From: CAYVAP01 sp964343195
GTDB lineage: Bacteria; Bacteroidota; Bacteroidia; J057
Direction: 5' to 3'
Assembly: GCA_964343195.1 (NCBI GenBank)
Contig: CAYFIR010000007.1
Span: forward strand, 76,189-140,188
DNA: 64,000 bases
The position numbers and the translations under genes were made by a program. This document shows, one piece after another, positions 32,959-42,370 of this stretch. The notes beneath the pieces were generated by a model that was given only the letters and a program-made list of their open reading frames with translations, was not told the DNA's origin and did no database searches. Positions within the stretch are counted from its first letter, which is position 1. Each line of letters begins with the position of its first letter.

Positions 32959-33653
32959 TTACCGATAGTTCAACAGCGTTTTATAGGTATTTACCATTTT
33001 CTCCTGCGAAGCTCCCATTCGGTACATTGTGACGATCACAAGATTGGCAAAATTCACCCGGAAGTAGCCATTCCCGATGTACTTGCGGGTAGAAATAAGG
33101 GTCGATTTAGGCAAAATTTTGAATTTCTTCCGGTCCCTCAGTTTCTGGATCAGATCAAAGTCTTCCATGATCCGGTAATCTTCCCGGTAACGTCCCAATT
33201 CCTCAAATGCATCCCTGCGAATGAAAATAGACTGGTCTCCTCCCCTTAGAAACATCCGATCAAAGCGGGTGACATAGGCATTTACCTTCATGAGGGGATT
33301 TCGGGTTTCAAATCTGGACCGAAAAGTACCAGCTTCATAGCCCTGGTTCAGGGTTTCGGAAATGTCCCTGCAGAAGGAATCCGCAGGCAGCGTATCTGCA
33401 TGGACGAAGTAAAGTGTATCTCCCTGAGCCATCTGTGCCGCATAATTCATCTGTCGGCTCTACCCCGATTGGGAGAGGTCAGGACCTGATCAACCCCATG
33501 CTGACGAGCTACCGAAAGCGTTTCGTCGTCACTGTGTCCATCCACTACGATGATTTCACCCTGACCTTCGGGCATACAGGACCGTAAATACGGGACCAGC
33601 CGAGCGATATTTTCGGCCTCGTTCAAAGTGGGAATTATGATGCTTAATCGCAT
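32959..33653 (-). pseudogene. TIGR04283-type glycosyltransferase split by a frameshift
   Basis: The 5' part (33653 to 33447) starts MRLSIIIPTLNEAENIARL and ends at TGA after VLTSPNRGRADR. The 3' part (33450 to 32959) starts MNYAAQMAQGDTLYFVHADT and completes a GT2 fold with LRGGDQSIFIRRDAF and YRIMEDFDLIQKL. Together they make about 230 residues, the size of the family annotated 'arsenosugar biosynthesis glycosyltransferase'. One extra base before the ATG would restore the frame (SPNRGRADQMN). The TGA and the ATG overlap as ATGA, so reinitiation could still make both halves. Sequencing error cannot be excluded. Confidence 0.82.
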
Positions 33654-33982
33654 AAATAGGGGGTAGTATGAGTTTTGTATAAGGTGAGCATATAAGTAGG
33701 AGCTCAAAAATAACTACAAATGAGAGGTATGTAGGAAATGTAGGCGTTGCCCTGAGCGCAACCGAAGGGTCTGAAGGTCATAAGCAGCGATTTGCCTTCA
33801 TATCCCCATATACTTCATACCTAATTTTATCCAACTACTTTGGTTGCCAATAAAGACATATTCAGCAGAAACAGGCAAAAATGTGCTCTTATGTAATATA
33901 ACTGACAATCCACAGAGGCCCATAACTACGTATTGTATGGTACCAATGGATCTGCAAACCACCAAAAAGAATACCTCAACAA

Positions 33983-34741
33983 ATGATTACGACCATCCTG
34001 CTTTTACTGCTCATGCAACCTCTCTCTGCAACAGACATTCAGACCAGCTATCCTGAGAAATCGGCCCAGTTACTCGAAGCCGTCAAAGCTCAGCATCAGT
34101 CCCAAATTGAATCCCTTACCCAGGAACTCGCCTCCGTCGACCCTCAGACCCTAGCCGATCAACTTGACAATGACATCAAGCGAAAGACTTTCCGGATCAA
34201 TGTCTACAACAGCTACATCATCATTCTTCTGCGGGAAAATCCGGAATTGTATCAGGACCGGGATGCCTTTTTCAAAGAGCCAAGGGTTACCATAGCCGGA
34301 GTAGAGTTAAGTTTCGACGACATCGAGCATGGCATTTTGCGCCGCTCTAAAGTCAAGTTGAGCCTGGGGCTCATCAACAAACCCTTCGTGGGTGACTATG
34401 AAGAGATGATGCGGGTAGACGAAGTAGACTGGCACATTCACTTTGCCCTGAATTGCGGCGCAGATGCCTGTCCTCCAGTTGAGGTCTACCGCACAGCCAC
34501 GCTACACGACCAGTTGGAAAACCGCGCGAAGCTCTACCTGGAAAACAACACCACCTATAACGAGTCAGCCAACAAAGTGACCGTTACTCCACTTATGAGC
34601 TGGTTTCGGGCCGATTTTGGAGGTACCACCGGTACCCGCGAAATCCTGAAAAGCTTTAGTCTGATTCCTCAGGATTCCAGCCCAACCGTTGAGTACAAGG
34701 ATTACGACTGGACCCTGGACATCGATAACTTTGCGAATTGA
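33983..34741 (+). CDS. DUF547 domain-containing secreted protein
   Basis: 252 residues with a short signal peptide (ITTILLLLLMQPLSA). DUF547 landmarks are FRINVYNSYII, then HFALNCGADACPPVEVY with two Cys. The family is widespread in Bacteroidota and marine bacteria with unknown function. Single gene; the start at 33983 begins the signal peptide. Confidence 0.9.
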   Translation: MITTILLLLLMQPLSATDIQTSYPEKSAQLLEAVKAQHQSQIESLTQELASVDPQTLADQLDNDIKRKTFRINVYNSYIIILLRENPELYQDRDAFFKEPRVTIAGVELSFDDIEHGILRRSKVKLSLGLINKPFVGDYEEMMRVDEVDWHIHFALNCGADACPPVEVYRTATLHDQLENRAKLYLENNTTYNESANKVTVTPLMSWFRADFGGTTGTREILKSFSLIPQDSSPTVEYKDYDWTLDIDNFAN

Positions 34742-34849
34742 GGTTTTCATTCCACTCAATCGCCCGAAGGGCAGAGTGGAAAGCTGAAAACTCACTTTTA
34801 GAGAATGAAATCATCGGGAATACGAATCCAAACTCACGATGAAAAGCTA

Positions 34850-35728
34850 TCAGGAAGCGGGAGTAGTAAGGCGAGAATGCCCCAATTGCCCTCCCTGTCC
34901 ATCGAGTAGCAGGCGGCTTCCCTGTTGGGAAGTTTCCTGTTCGGGTAGGATCTCGCAATTGTCCCAGATGCCCGTCAGAAGGGTATGAGCATAAGACTTG
35001 GGGAGGGGCTTTTCCAACATCCTGCGGTTCGCTTCCTGATGGTCGTAGGTCAAAGCATGGAAGTGGTAGCTGAATTCTCCGTTGCGGTCGTCGAGGAGCA
35101 GGTACCAAACCCTGGGGCTGCCATCATTGGCGGGCATCCCAATCACCCCGGCATTCAACCACGCGAAGTCTTGCTGCAAATCAGCGAATGGAATGCCGCA
35201 GTGCCCCGCCAGGATGACATTGGCCTGGGCGTCGTCAAGGCTTTTTGCCTTTACCTGCCAGGGAGTCGAGCCAAAAACAAACTCGGACACATCAAAACGA
35301 GAGCCGTGGAGTACCTGGACGGTTTGTCCTGCATACTGAAAGCGAAGCTGCAAAGGCAACTGCCCAATCCAGGTCAGCGAGTCGCTGCTCAGTTGTTCCT
35401 GCGCAAAGGGATACCATTGACGGGAGAACAAATCGCAGCGCCCTCCTTCGGCAAAGTTGCAGCCGCAGTCATCGGCCTGATTGCGGAGGTTTAGCTCTAC
35501 ATTTCCTGCGATGGCATGGATGCCCCAATCCTTGACGCCTTGAACGGTCTCTTCGGGTTGAGCACAATACCCTACGGTATCTCCCGTGCAGATGACCCGT
35601 TCAGGAGGAATATTGTACTCCCAGGCAACTGCTTGCAGTGCTTCCAGCGCCTGAAAATTGCTGTAAGCCCCTCCAAATACCAGCAAGGGACCAGTAAGGT
35701 CACCCAGGTTACGGGTTTCATTATTCAT
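34850..35728 (-). CDS. Metallophosphoesterase family protein (FGGAYSN subgroup)
   Basis: 292 residues of a calcineurin-like phosphoesterase. Blocks are seen as VFGGAYSNFQALEAL, VICTGDTVGYC, IAGNVE, LHGSR and AGHCGIPF. The usual D-x-H of block 1 is replaced (GAY), GNHE is GNVE and GHxH is GHCG. To my memory this pattern recurs in a subgroup that has FGGPYSN, so it is not a decayed copy, but metal binding must differ. A DCGC segment (about 90) is a further oddity. It begins two bases from the stop of the upstream symporter gene, so the two probably form an operon. Confidence 0.85.
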   Translation of the reverse strand: MNNETRNLGDLTGPLLVFGGAYSNFQALEALQAVAWEYNIPPERVICTGDTVGYCAQPEETVQGVKDWGIHAIAGNVELNLRNQADDCGCNFAEGGRCDLFSRQWYPFAQEQLSSDSLTWIGQLPLQLRFQYAGQTVQVLHGSRFDVSEFVFGSTPWQVKAKSLDDAQANVILAGHCGIPFADLQQDFAWLNAGVIGMPANDGSPRVWYLLLDDRNGEFSYHFHALTYDHQEANRRMLEKPLPKSYAHTLLTGIWDNCEILPEQETSQQGSRLLLDGQGGQLGHSRLTTPAS

Positions 35729-35729
35729 T

Positions 35730-37073
35730 TCATTTTCGGCTTAAAAGCTTTGGTAAAAAGAAGGCCAACATACACACGACCAGGGCCAGCAGATTGGCTG
35801 AAAGCAAATCGGCATAAGGCCCACCAAACCAGATCCACGCTTCCGGATACCAACCAGCTGCATAGACAATTCCAAATACCAACCCTATTCCTACGCTAAG
35901 GTAATAGGAGAGACTGGAGAATGAATGTTTCCAGAAAAGGAACACCGGGGTCAACCCCATGACCATGGTCCCGCTAATCGTCGTAGCCGAAAGGATCGTT
36001 GCTCCGAAAAATATCGGAATAGTCCCCACGATGGCCAGCAGGACCATGACCCAGCGCCCAAGGGAAATGGAACTTTCGCGAATGCCCAGGAGGTCAACTA
36101 TCATCAGCTTGGAGAAAGAATTAAATGTACTATCCAGGGTAGAGGCCGCAGAAGTTACCATGATAAAGTTGATCATCAGCATCATCGCGGTGCCCAGCAG
36201 TCGGCTGACGGCAACCGGAGCCTGTCCCTCCAGCCCTTCCATGGACGCAAAGATCCCCACCCAGCTAAAGAGCATGATGGCTATCGCACCGATGACAGTT
36301 GCCAGGGCAAAGCTGCGCAGGGTGAGCCTGGGATCGGACAAAAATGCCCGGTCAGTCATCACCGGATCGTGAAAGGGATAGCTAAAAAGCTGCAACAGCG
36401 CTACCCAGAGCAGGTTGAGCCCTCCGGCAGAAGACCATTCGCCCGACTGAACAAAAGCCGAGATGTCCCCATCCTGACGGGGGAGCAACACCCCCAAAAT
36501 GGTAAAAAGCAGCACCCCGAACAGCAGCATCTGAATCAGGTCGGTCAACAGAGAGCTTCGCAGGCCACCTTTGAGCGTATACGCGATCGTAAGAACCGTG
36601 AACACCAAAATGGCGATGTAGTACGAACTACTGCCCCTTTCCCCGAAGTAGCTGCCAATTACCATCGTATTGGACCAGACCTCATTGAGCAGCCGGATTC
36701 CGATTAGAACGGAAAAGATGGCGACTGCTCCCCGGCCATATTTACTCCGCAGGAAGTGATGCAACGAGGTGAAGCCACCTTTTACCCGCAAGAAGTAAAT
36801 CACCACCCCCGCAGTCAAAAAGGACAGATAGTAACCGGCATAGGCCACTCCTCCCACCATGCCATAGCTCATGCCCAGATTCGCCGCGTTGGTGATCGAC
36901 TTGGCAAATAACCAACTGATTACCAGGCTACTGGTCAGCAGCCAGAATCCTGGAGCCTGCTCCTGCTTGCTGCCTCGGTAGAAATCTTTGGCCGTCCTCG
37001 ACCACGGGGCGACGAACCACAGCGCCAGGCTGGAGCCAATCAGGATGAGCCATTGGAGGGTGAGTGGGGACAT
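35730..37073 (-). CDS. Sodium:solute symporter family protein
   Basis: 447 residues with about 12-13 hydrophobic segments. Members (SSS family) use the Na+ gradient to import sugars, amino acids or organic acids. Landmarks include WLFAKSITNAANLGM, GYYLSFLTAGVVIYF and ASTLDSTFNSFSKL, the last typical of the Na2-site helix. Substrate not evident. It is upstream of, and almost touching, the metallophosphoesterase gene. Confidence 0.92.
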   Translation of the reverse strand: MSPLTLQWLILIGSSLALWFVAPWSRTAKDFYRGSKQEQAPGFWLLTSSLVISWLFAKSITNAANLGMSYGMVGGVAYAGYYLSFLTAGVVIYFLRVKGGFTSLHHFLRSKYGRGAVAIFSVLIGIRLLNEVWSNTMVIGSYFGERGSSSYYIAILVFTVLTIAYTLKGGLRSSLLTDLIQMLLFGVLLFTILGVLLPRQDGDISAFVQSGEWSSAGGLNLLWVALLQLFSYPFHDPVMTDRAFLSDPRLTLRSFALATVIGAIAIMLFSWVGIFASMEGLEGQAPVAVSRLLGTAMMLMINFIMVTSAASTLDSTFNSFSKLMIVDLLGIRESSISLGRWVMVLLAIVGTIPIFFGATILSATTISGTMVMGLTPVFLFWKHSFSSLSYYLSVGIGLVFGIVYAAGWYPEAWIWFGGPYADLLSANLLALVVCMLAFFLPKLLSRK

Positions 37074-37142
37074 GGGTTGCGGAAAGTGTTGATGGTGAAA
37101 GGGGTGAATACGGGGTTAATAAGGTGGATAAGGTGTATAGGG

Positions 37143-37256
37143 CAGGGCTCACGAGCGGCACTGCTGAGGAAGTGCTCTAGGTCATGACCATCCTACAGGA
37201 TGGCGCTGGTGAGACTCTCTGAGTCGATATCCGGTGTCTTCAAGTCTCTGACTTTA
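37143..37256 (-). repeat. Diverged copy of the hairpin-array unit
   Basis: Read on the minus strand it matches the class A unit from AAGTC/GACTT to GCTCGTGAGC. Stems are kept with different bases: GACTC-AGA-GAGTC for GGCTC-GGA-GAGCC, and CCATCC-TGTA-GGATGG for GCCATC-TGTTG-GATGGC. It lies in the 300-bp region between the symporter and SusD genes, which otherwise holds nothing recognised. Confidence 0.75.
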
Positions 37257-37374
37257 CAAATCCAATATTGATTTTGAGCGCTACTAGAGACGGCTTTCCA
37301 GTACTCGATTCCGGAATAGTCAGGAACATTCAACTTTCCACTCTCCCCTATACACCTACAAAACTCTCCCATCG

Positions 37375-38820
37375 TCATCGGTCCCACCAGACCGCCGCGT
37401 TCACGCTGTTGCCATCGGTGGCGGCGGCAGCGAGGTCAAAATTGGCGGCGTTGAGGGCCTGTTCATCCGTTGGATAGGGCATCCGCCTGGGAATCAGGTC
37501 GTTGTTAAGGCTGGCGGCAATAGTTTTAAGAGCGGGAAAGCCGGTGCGACGCCACTCGATCCAACCTTCGTAGCCGTTGACAATGCTGGCCAGCCATTTT
37601 TGGGTGAGAATTTGCTCGACGGGGTCAGCACCATTGGCCCCAAAAGCCGCGGGGCTATCGGTGAGATAAGTCGCCGGAAGCTCAGTCTGCCAGTAGGCAA
37701 AGGCCTGCTCCACCCCTTGCTCATACAAACTCTGCTCATCTGCATTGATCAATCCGCGAGCAGCAGCTTCTGCCAAAAAGAAATGGGTTTCCCAGGCGGT
37801 AATGTAATTGGCGTCGAGGTCGCTGCTGGTTTCCCGAAAAATGGTTCCTGGCAGCGAATAATCGGCCACGGTGATGGAAGTCTGAGATGCGTCCTGGCCA
37901 TTCAGCAGGCCCTGATATTCAGGCGCATTTCCGCTCTCGGTCGGACGAAAGAAGACATTAATGCGGGGGTCCTCCAGTTCCAGCATGATCTCCTCGATGG
38001 TCTCGGACATGACGAAGTTCACAAAGTCCCCTACCCTGGCGGTCGCAAGGCGATAGTTGTTGGGTGGGGTGCTGCTGAAGTCAAAGGCGGCATTGTCAGC
38101 ATTTTCCTGAATGAAATTTCCCTCATCGAAAATCGCCTGTAGGTCTGCCCCCACATCCACCCGGTTGGAGATTCGCATCAAGTACTTGATCCGCAGCGAA
38201 TTGGCCATCCGTACCCAGGCATTGAGGTCTCCGTCGAATATGATATCACCTTCCAACGGAATAGCCCCCTGATACGCCTCCATCACCGCCACGGCCTGTT
38301 CCAGATTGTCCAGAATTCCCCCTTCGGCCAGGTAGATGTCTTCCTGGGAATCGTAAGCCGGGGCCACATTGCCCTCCTTGCCCTTCAGGGCATCGCTGTA
38401 TGGCACGTCCCCAAAGATGTCTGTCGCCGCAGCGGCCAGATAGGCCTTCATCACCAGAGCTGGGCCTTCATAGACAGCCGCCGCCGGATTGTTGCGCGCC
38501 CGGTCCAGGATCAGCTCGGTGTCGCGGAGGTTGACATAGATGATGGGCCAGGGATTGCCCCCAAACTGAGGCTCGGTCAGACTGTGGCGGTCGAAGAGGT
38601 TGAAATCGACCTCGGCAAAGTGCTGGCTCAGCAGGTTGCCCGCCACAAAGCCTTCGAAGGACATTTGCTCGGCATAGTCCCACAGCACCTGACGCAGGAG
38701 CAGACTGGGCTGCACATCGATCGGAGCATTGGGGTTGGTGTTGATCTCTTCGAATTGGCTGGTACAAGCGCCGAGTGATAGCAGGGCCACAGCCAGCAGG
38801 ATATATTTCGTGAGTTTCAT
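37375..38820 (-). CDS. SusD/RagB-family nutrient-binding lipoprotein
   Basis: 481 residues from the ATG at 38820, which opens a lipoprotein signal peptide (lipobox LGAC). SusD-like helical solenoid with the family landmarks FEEINTNPNAP, DIFGDVPYSDAL and ending DEQALNAANFDLA. It sits over the SusC barrel at the outer membrane and captures a polymer or oligomer ligand. It is downstream of the SusC gene with a 43-bp gap. No glycoside hydrolase adjoins, so the ligand may be peptide or small oligomer rather than a defined glycan. Confidence 0.95.
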   Translation of the reverse strand: MKLTKYILLAVALLSLGACTSQFEEINTNPNAPIDVQPSLLLRQVLWDYAEQMSFEGFVAGNLLSQHFAEVDFNLFDRHSLTEPQFGGNPWPIIYVNLRDTELILDRARNNPAAAVYEGPALVMKAYLAAAATDIFGDVPYSDALKGKEGNVAPAYDSQEDIYLAEGGILDNLEQAVAVMEAYQGAIPLEGDIIFDGDLNAWVRMANSLRIKYLMRISNRVDVGADLQAIFDEGNFIQENADNAAFDFSSTPPNNYRLATARVGDFVNFVMSETIEEIMLELEDPRINVFFRPTESGNAPEYQGLLNGQDASQTSITVADYSLPGTIFRETSSDLDANYITAWETHFFLAEAAARGLINADEQSLYEQGVEQAFAYWQTELPATYLTDSPAAFGANGADPVEQILTQKWLASIVNGYEGWIEWRRTGFPALKTIAASLNNDLIPRRMPYPTDEQALNAANFDLAAAATDGNSVNAAVWWDR

Positions 38821-38863
38821 TTTTTCTAATTGAATTAAATGCGAACAGAACTGTTTTACCTCA

Positions 38864-41800
38864 TCAAAACTCAAGGCCTATTCTCAGCCCAAGGCTTCTT
38901 ACACTGGGGTAAGAGATGTCCTCCACCCCGCTGACAAAGTTTTGGCCCTGCACCGCAAACTGCTCAGGATCAAAGTGCTTAATCCCGGAAAAGGCAAGCA
39001 GGTTCCGTCCTACGAGGGCTACCTGGAAGGATTGAATGCCCGGCAGGCTGAAGCTATAGCCAAGGTTCACTTCGCGCAGTTTCAGGTAACTGGCATCGAG
39101 GGTGTTGTTCTCTTCGTGGTTTCGGTCGTAGTAGGAGCGATAGTAACTTTCGGCGCTGATGGGAGTGGTATTGGGCACATAGTTGGGCTCGTCAGCCGTG
39201 CCGGTATTCACCACGCCATCGATGGTGATGCCTTCAGCCGGGCGGTCTGCGGTTTCGATCAACTGCCCTGCGACTCCGGCCAGGGCCTGAGTCCGGGAGA
39301 CAATTACCCCTCCCTGACGCCAGTCCAGCACAAAGTTGAGGGTGAAGCGCCTCCATTCGACCCGGTTGGAGAAGCCCAGGATAAAGTCAGGATTGTAGTT
39401 GCCCAGCTTTCGCAGGTCATTGTCCACGATGAAGCGTCCCTGCTCGTCTACCACAAACTGCCCCTCTTCATTGCGCAGGTAGCCGGTTCCCCACATGTCG
39501 CCGATCCGGTCTCCTTCCCTCACCTGATACCAAACGGTCTGGTTCACATTGTCATAGACCCGGGTGTATGCCAGGGTCAGGCGGTCGATTCCTTCGGGAA
39601 TAGACTCCACGGTCGCGACATTTCGGTTGAAGTTGAACAGCGCAGTCCAGCGGAGCTTTTCGGTGTAGATGGGTTTGACGCCGAGCACGACTTCCCAACC
39701 ACGAGCCAGCACAGAGCCGCCATTTACTACCTGTTCATTGTACCCGGAAGAAAGGGCGATGGGCAGGGAAATGATCTGGTTTTCAGTCCGGGATTGATAG
39801 TAGGTCGCATCCAGCGAAAGGCGATCCTGGAAGAAGCGCAAATCGGCTCCGAATTCGAATGAAGTGGTCTGCTCAGGCAAAAGGTTCGCATTGGCGATCA
39901 GGTCCTGGTCGCTAAAGGTCGGCTGGGAATTAAAAGGAGTCTGGGCCTGGAAAACTCCCGCGGTTTGGTACGGATCCGTATCATTGCCGACCTGTGCCCA
40001 GCTAGCTCTCAGCTTGGCAAAAGAAATGGCACCGGGCAGGCTGAACAGATTTGAGATCACCCAACTGGCTGATACAGAAGGGTAAAAGAAGGAAACATTG
40101 CCCGTCGAATTAGGCGTAGCCAGGGCACTGGACCAGTCGTTGCGGCCTGTGATATCGACGAAAAGGAAGTCGTGGAAGCTCAGCTTGGCGAGGCCATAGA
40201 GGCTGTTGATTCGCTTACGGGTGCCAAATTCAAAAACTTCAACCGGCGCTGCGGCATTGGACAGGCGAAAGATACCAGGCTGAGCCAAGGCGACGGTTTG
40301 GGCCTGCGAAGTGGCGGCCTGCTGGTCCATTCGGTTTCCTCCAATTGATACATCCACCCCTAGCGGGCCAAAGGTATTCCCATAATTCAGCAAAAAGTCG
40401 GTGTTGATCTCACGAAAGGACACATCGTGCTCCGCATAGGCTCCGTTGCGGAAGCGGTTGCTGCTAAATGCCCGACGAAACTGTCGCGTTTCATCCGAAT
40501 AATCCATCCCGCTTCGCAGTTTAAAGCTCAGGTTGGCAGCGATTTGATAGCTCGCCACCAGATTGCCAAAGAACCGATCCCGGTTAAAGGAATTTCGGTT
40601 TTCCAGCAGAATCAGATAGGGATTATCGAAGTAGGTATAGTTGAAAGAATACTGCTGAGTTCCTTCCAGTCCTGGCTGCCAGTAGTCTCGCAGTGGATCA
40701 AACTGCAATTGCCTCGGCCCCCATGCCACGAGTGAATAGCCGATGTTCTCTGAGCCATAGCCATTGGCTGGGCGATTGTCACTCGCGCTGTTGACATAGT
40801 TGAGCGAAGCTGACACTTCGAGCCTCTCAACGGGCTTAAAGGTTAGCCTGGCCGCAGCAGTCTTCCGGTCAAGGTTCACCCCTGGAATCACAGACTGGCT
40901 GCGCAGGTCTGTCACCGAGAGGCGGTAGTGCCCCCGGTCATATCGTCCGCTTAGGGCCAGGTTGTTGATCGTCGTGATCCCTGTTTCGTAGAAGTTCTGC
41001 AGGTTGTCGGGGTTGGAGACAAATGGCGTTGGCGTGATGGGCAGTCCCCCATGAACCGCCACGTCGCCTCCACGGACCTGACTTCCATCGGGAAGGGTTA
41101 CCGGGCTGTCAAACTGGGGAATGAGCAGGCCTGCATCCAGTTCGGGGCCATAGCTGTAAGAAATATTGTCATTCACTCCGCCTCCCAGTCCATCAACATA
41201 CTCAAATTGCCCCGAGTTCCCCTGACCGTAGCGGTTCTGAAACTGAGGCAACTGGAAAGGTTTCTCAAAGTAGAGGGTCGAATTGAAGCTGATGCCCAGC
41301 CCCTTTGCTTCCGAGCCATCCTTGGTGGTGATGATGATCACCCCGTTGGAGGCTCTGGTCCCATAAAGAGCCGCCGCGCTGGGTCCTTTCAGCACAGAAA
41401 CCGAAGCGACATCGGCAGGATTGATCGACATGGCTCCATTGCCAAAGTCTACCTCCTGAAATCCGGCAGCCGCATCGTTGGTGAAGTTGACCACCGAGTT
41501 GTTGTTGACCACTATCCCGTCCACCACAAAAAGCGGGTTGTTTTGGGTAAAAGAGGACTCTCCGCGAATGGCCACCTTTGAGGTAGAGCCGACGCCCGTG
41601 GGTCCGGCCGTAATGGAAAGTCCCGCGACCTTTCCAGCCAGATTGTCCAAAAAATTGACGGCCCTGGCCTCGTTGATCGCCTCCTCACCGATTTGCTGTA
41701 CTGCATATCCCAATGCCCTGGACTCCCGGGCCAGCCCCAGAGCCGTGATGAATACGTCTGTCACTTCGTAAGCCGCCTCGATCAGTTCGATCTCATAGTT

Positions 41801-42055
41801 GCTCCGGGAGTCAACTGTGAGGGTATCGTCTTCATAGCCGAAATAGCTTGTCAGCAACTGATCGCCATTCTGTGCAGATATGGAAAGCCTCCCATCGCCA
41901 TCCGTAATCCCTCCTCGCTGGCTCCGCAAATTGCGAACGGTTGCCCCTTCGACTGTTCCTTCGGCTGCTGTCACCACCACTGTGATGGTTTTTGTCTGTG
42001 CCATCGCCAACTGAATGCTGGCGCACAAAAACATAAATAGGAAATATTTCTTCAT
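38864..42055 (-). CDS. SusC/RagA-family TonB-linked outer membrane protein
   Basis: 1063 residues. Sec signal (MAQ cleavage), an N-terminal carboxypeptidase-like domain (VVVTAAEGTVEGATVRNLRS), the TonB-dependent plug (about 110-235, VAIRGESSF, NNPLFVVDGI, SVLKGPSAAALYGTRASNGVIIITTK) and a 22-strand barrel ending LRIGLEF. It transports ligands with TonB/ExbBD energy. First gene of the SusC-SusD operon; an inverted repeat GGTAGG/CCTACC (42180-42203) lies 125 bp upstream. Confidence 0.97.
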   Translation of the reverse strand: MKKYFLFMFLCASIQLAMAQTKTITVVVTAAEGTVEGATVRNLRSQRGGITDGDGRLSISAQNGDQLLTSYFGYEDDTLTVDSRSNYEIELIEAAYEVTDVFITALGLARESRALGYAVQQIGEEAINEARAVNFLDNLAGKVAGLSITAGPTGVGSTSKVAIRGESSFTQNNPLFVVDGIVVNNNSVVNFTNDAAAGFQEVDFGNGAMSINPADVASVSVLKGPSAAALYGTRASNGVIIITTKDGSEAKGLGISFNSTLYFEKPFQLPQFQNRYGQGNSGQFEYVDGLGGGVNDNISYSYGPELDAGLLIPQFDSPVTLPDGSQVRGGDVAVHGGLPITPTPFVSNPDNLQNFYETGITTINNLALSGRYDRGHYRLSVTDLRSQSVIPGVNLDRKTAAARLTFKPVERLEVSASLNYVNSASDNRPANGYGSENIGYSLVAWGPRQLQFDPLRDYWQPGLEGTQQYSFNYTYFDNPYLILLENRNSFNRDRFFGNLVASYQIAANLSFKLRSGMDYSDETRQFRRAFSSNRFRNGAYAEHDVSFREINTDFLLNYGNTFGPLGVDVSIGGNRMDQQAATSQAQTVALAQPGIFRLSNAAAPVEVFEFGTRKRINSLYGLAKLSFHDFLFVDITGRNDWSSALATPNSTGNVSFFYPSVSASWVISNLFSLPGAISFAKLRASWAQVGNDTDPYQTAGVFQAQTPFNSQPTFSDQDLIANANLLPEQTTSFEFGADLRFFQDRLSLDATYYQSRTENQIISLPIALSSGYNEQVVNGGSVLARGWEVVLGVKPIYTEKLRWTALFNFNRNVATVESIPEGIDRLTLAYTRVYDNVNQTVWYQVREGDRIGDMWGTGYLRNEEGQFVVDEQGRFIVDNDLRKLGNYNPDFILGFSNRVEWRRFTLNFVLDWRQGGVIVSRTQALAGVAGQLIETADRPAEGITIDGVVNTGTADEPNYVPNTTPISAESYYRSYYDRNHEENNTLDASYLKLREVNLGYSFSLPGIQSFQVALVGRNLLAFSGIKHFDPEQFAVQGQNFVSGVEDISYPSVRSLGLRIGLEF

Positions 42056-42370
42056 CGATTTTGATTAAGGTAGTTTGGTGAATGAATAGCCAGGTGCACC
42101 AATCAGGTGACTGGTATATGCTGAGATGCATGGCTTTAGACCGGGCTTGTAATTGCCAACTTTTGATCAAATTCCTTTAGGTAGGAATGAAGGTATACCT
42201 ACCGGATCTTTGTGATCTGGCAGATACGACCTATCATTCTTCGGAATTGAGTTGGGTACTTATCTCACTCCCAATGCACTAGTGCTTCGCATTCGGAATT
42301 CGTGATCAGTAATTCGTAATTGAAAGTGTTACTGGTCAACATGTTATACGAATTACGAATGAGCAATTCC
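42056..42370. other. Region upstream of SusC with operator-like dyad and repeats
   Basis: About 315 bp without a gene. GGTAGG (42180-42185) and CCTACC (42198-42203) form an inverted repeat around the palindrome AGGTATACCT. An AT-rich short repeat is at 42294-42322 and a copy of the ~73-bp intergenic repeat starts at 42316 and runs into the end of the DUF2064 gene (42388). Confidence 0.5.

Noticed and set aside
34850..35728. Decayed metallophosphoesterase pseudogene
   Set aside because: The altered metal motifs match a recurring FGG-x-YSN subgroup and the frame is intact, so it is more likely a functional variant.
37193..37387. 64-residue minus-strand ORF between SusD and the symporter gene
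   Set aside because: Its C-terminal part is translated hairpin-unit sequence (SESLTSAIL); no start or similarity support.
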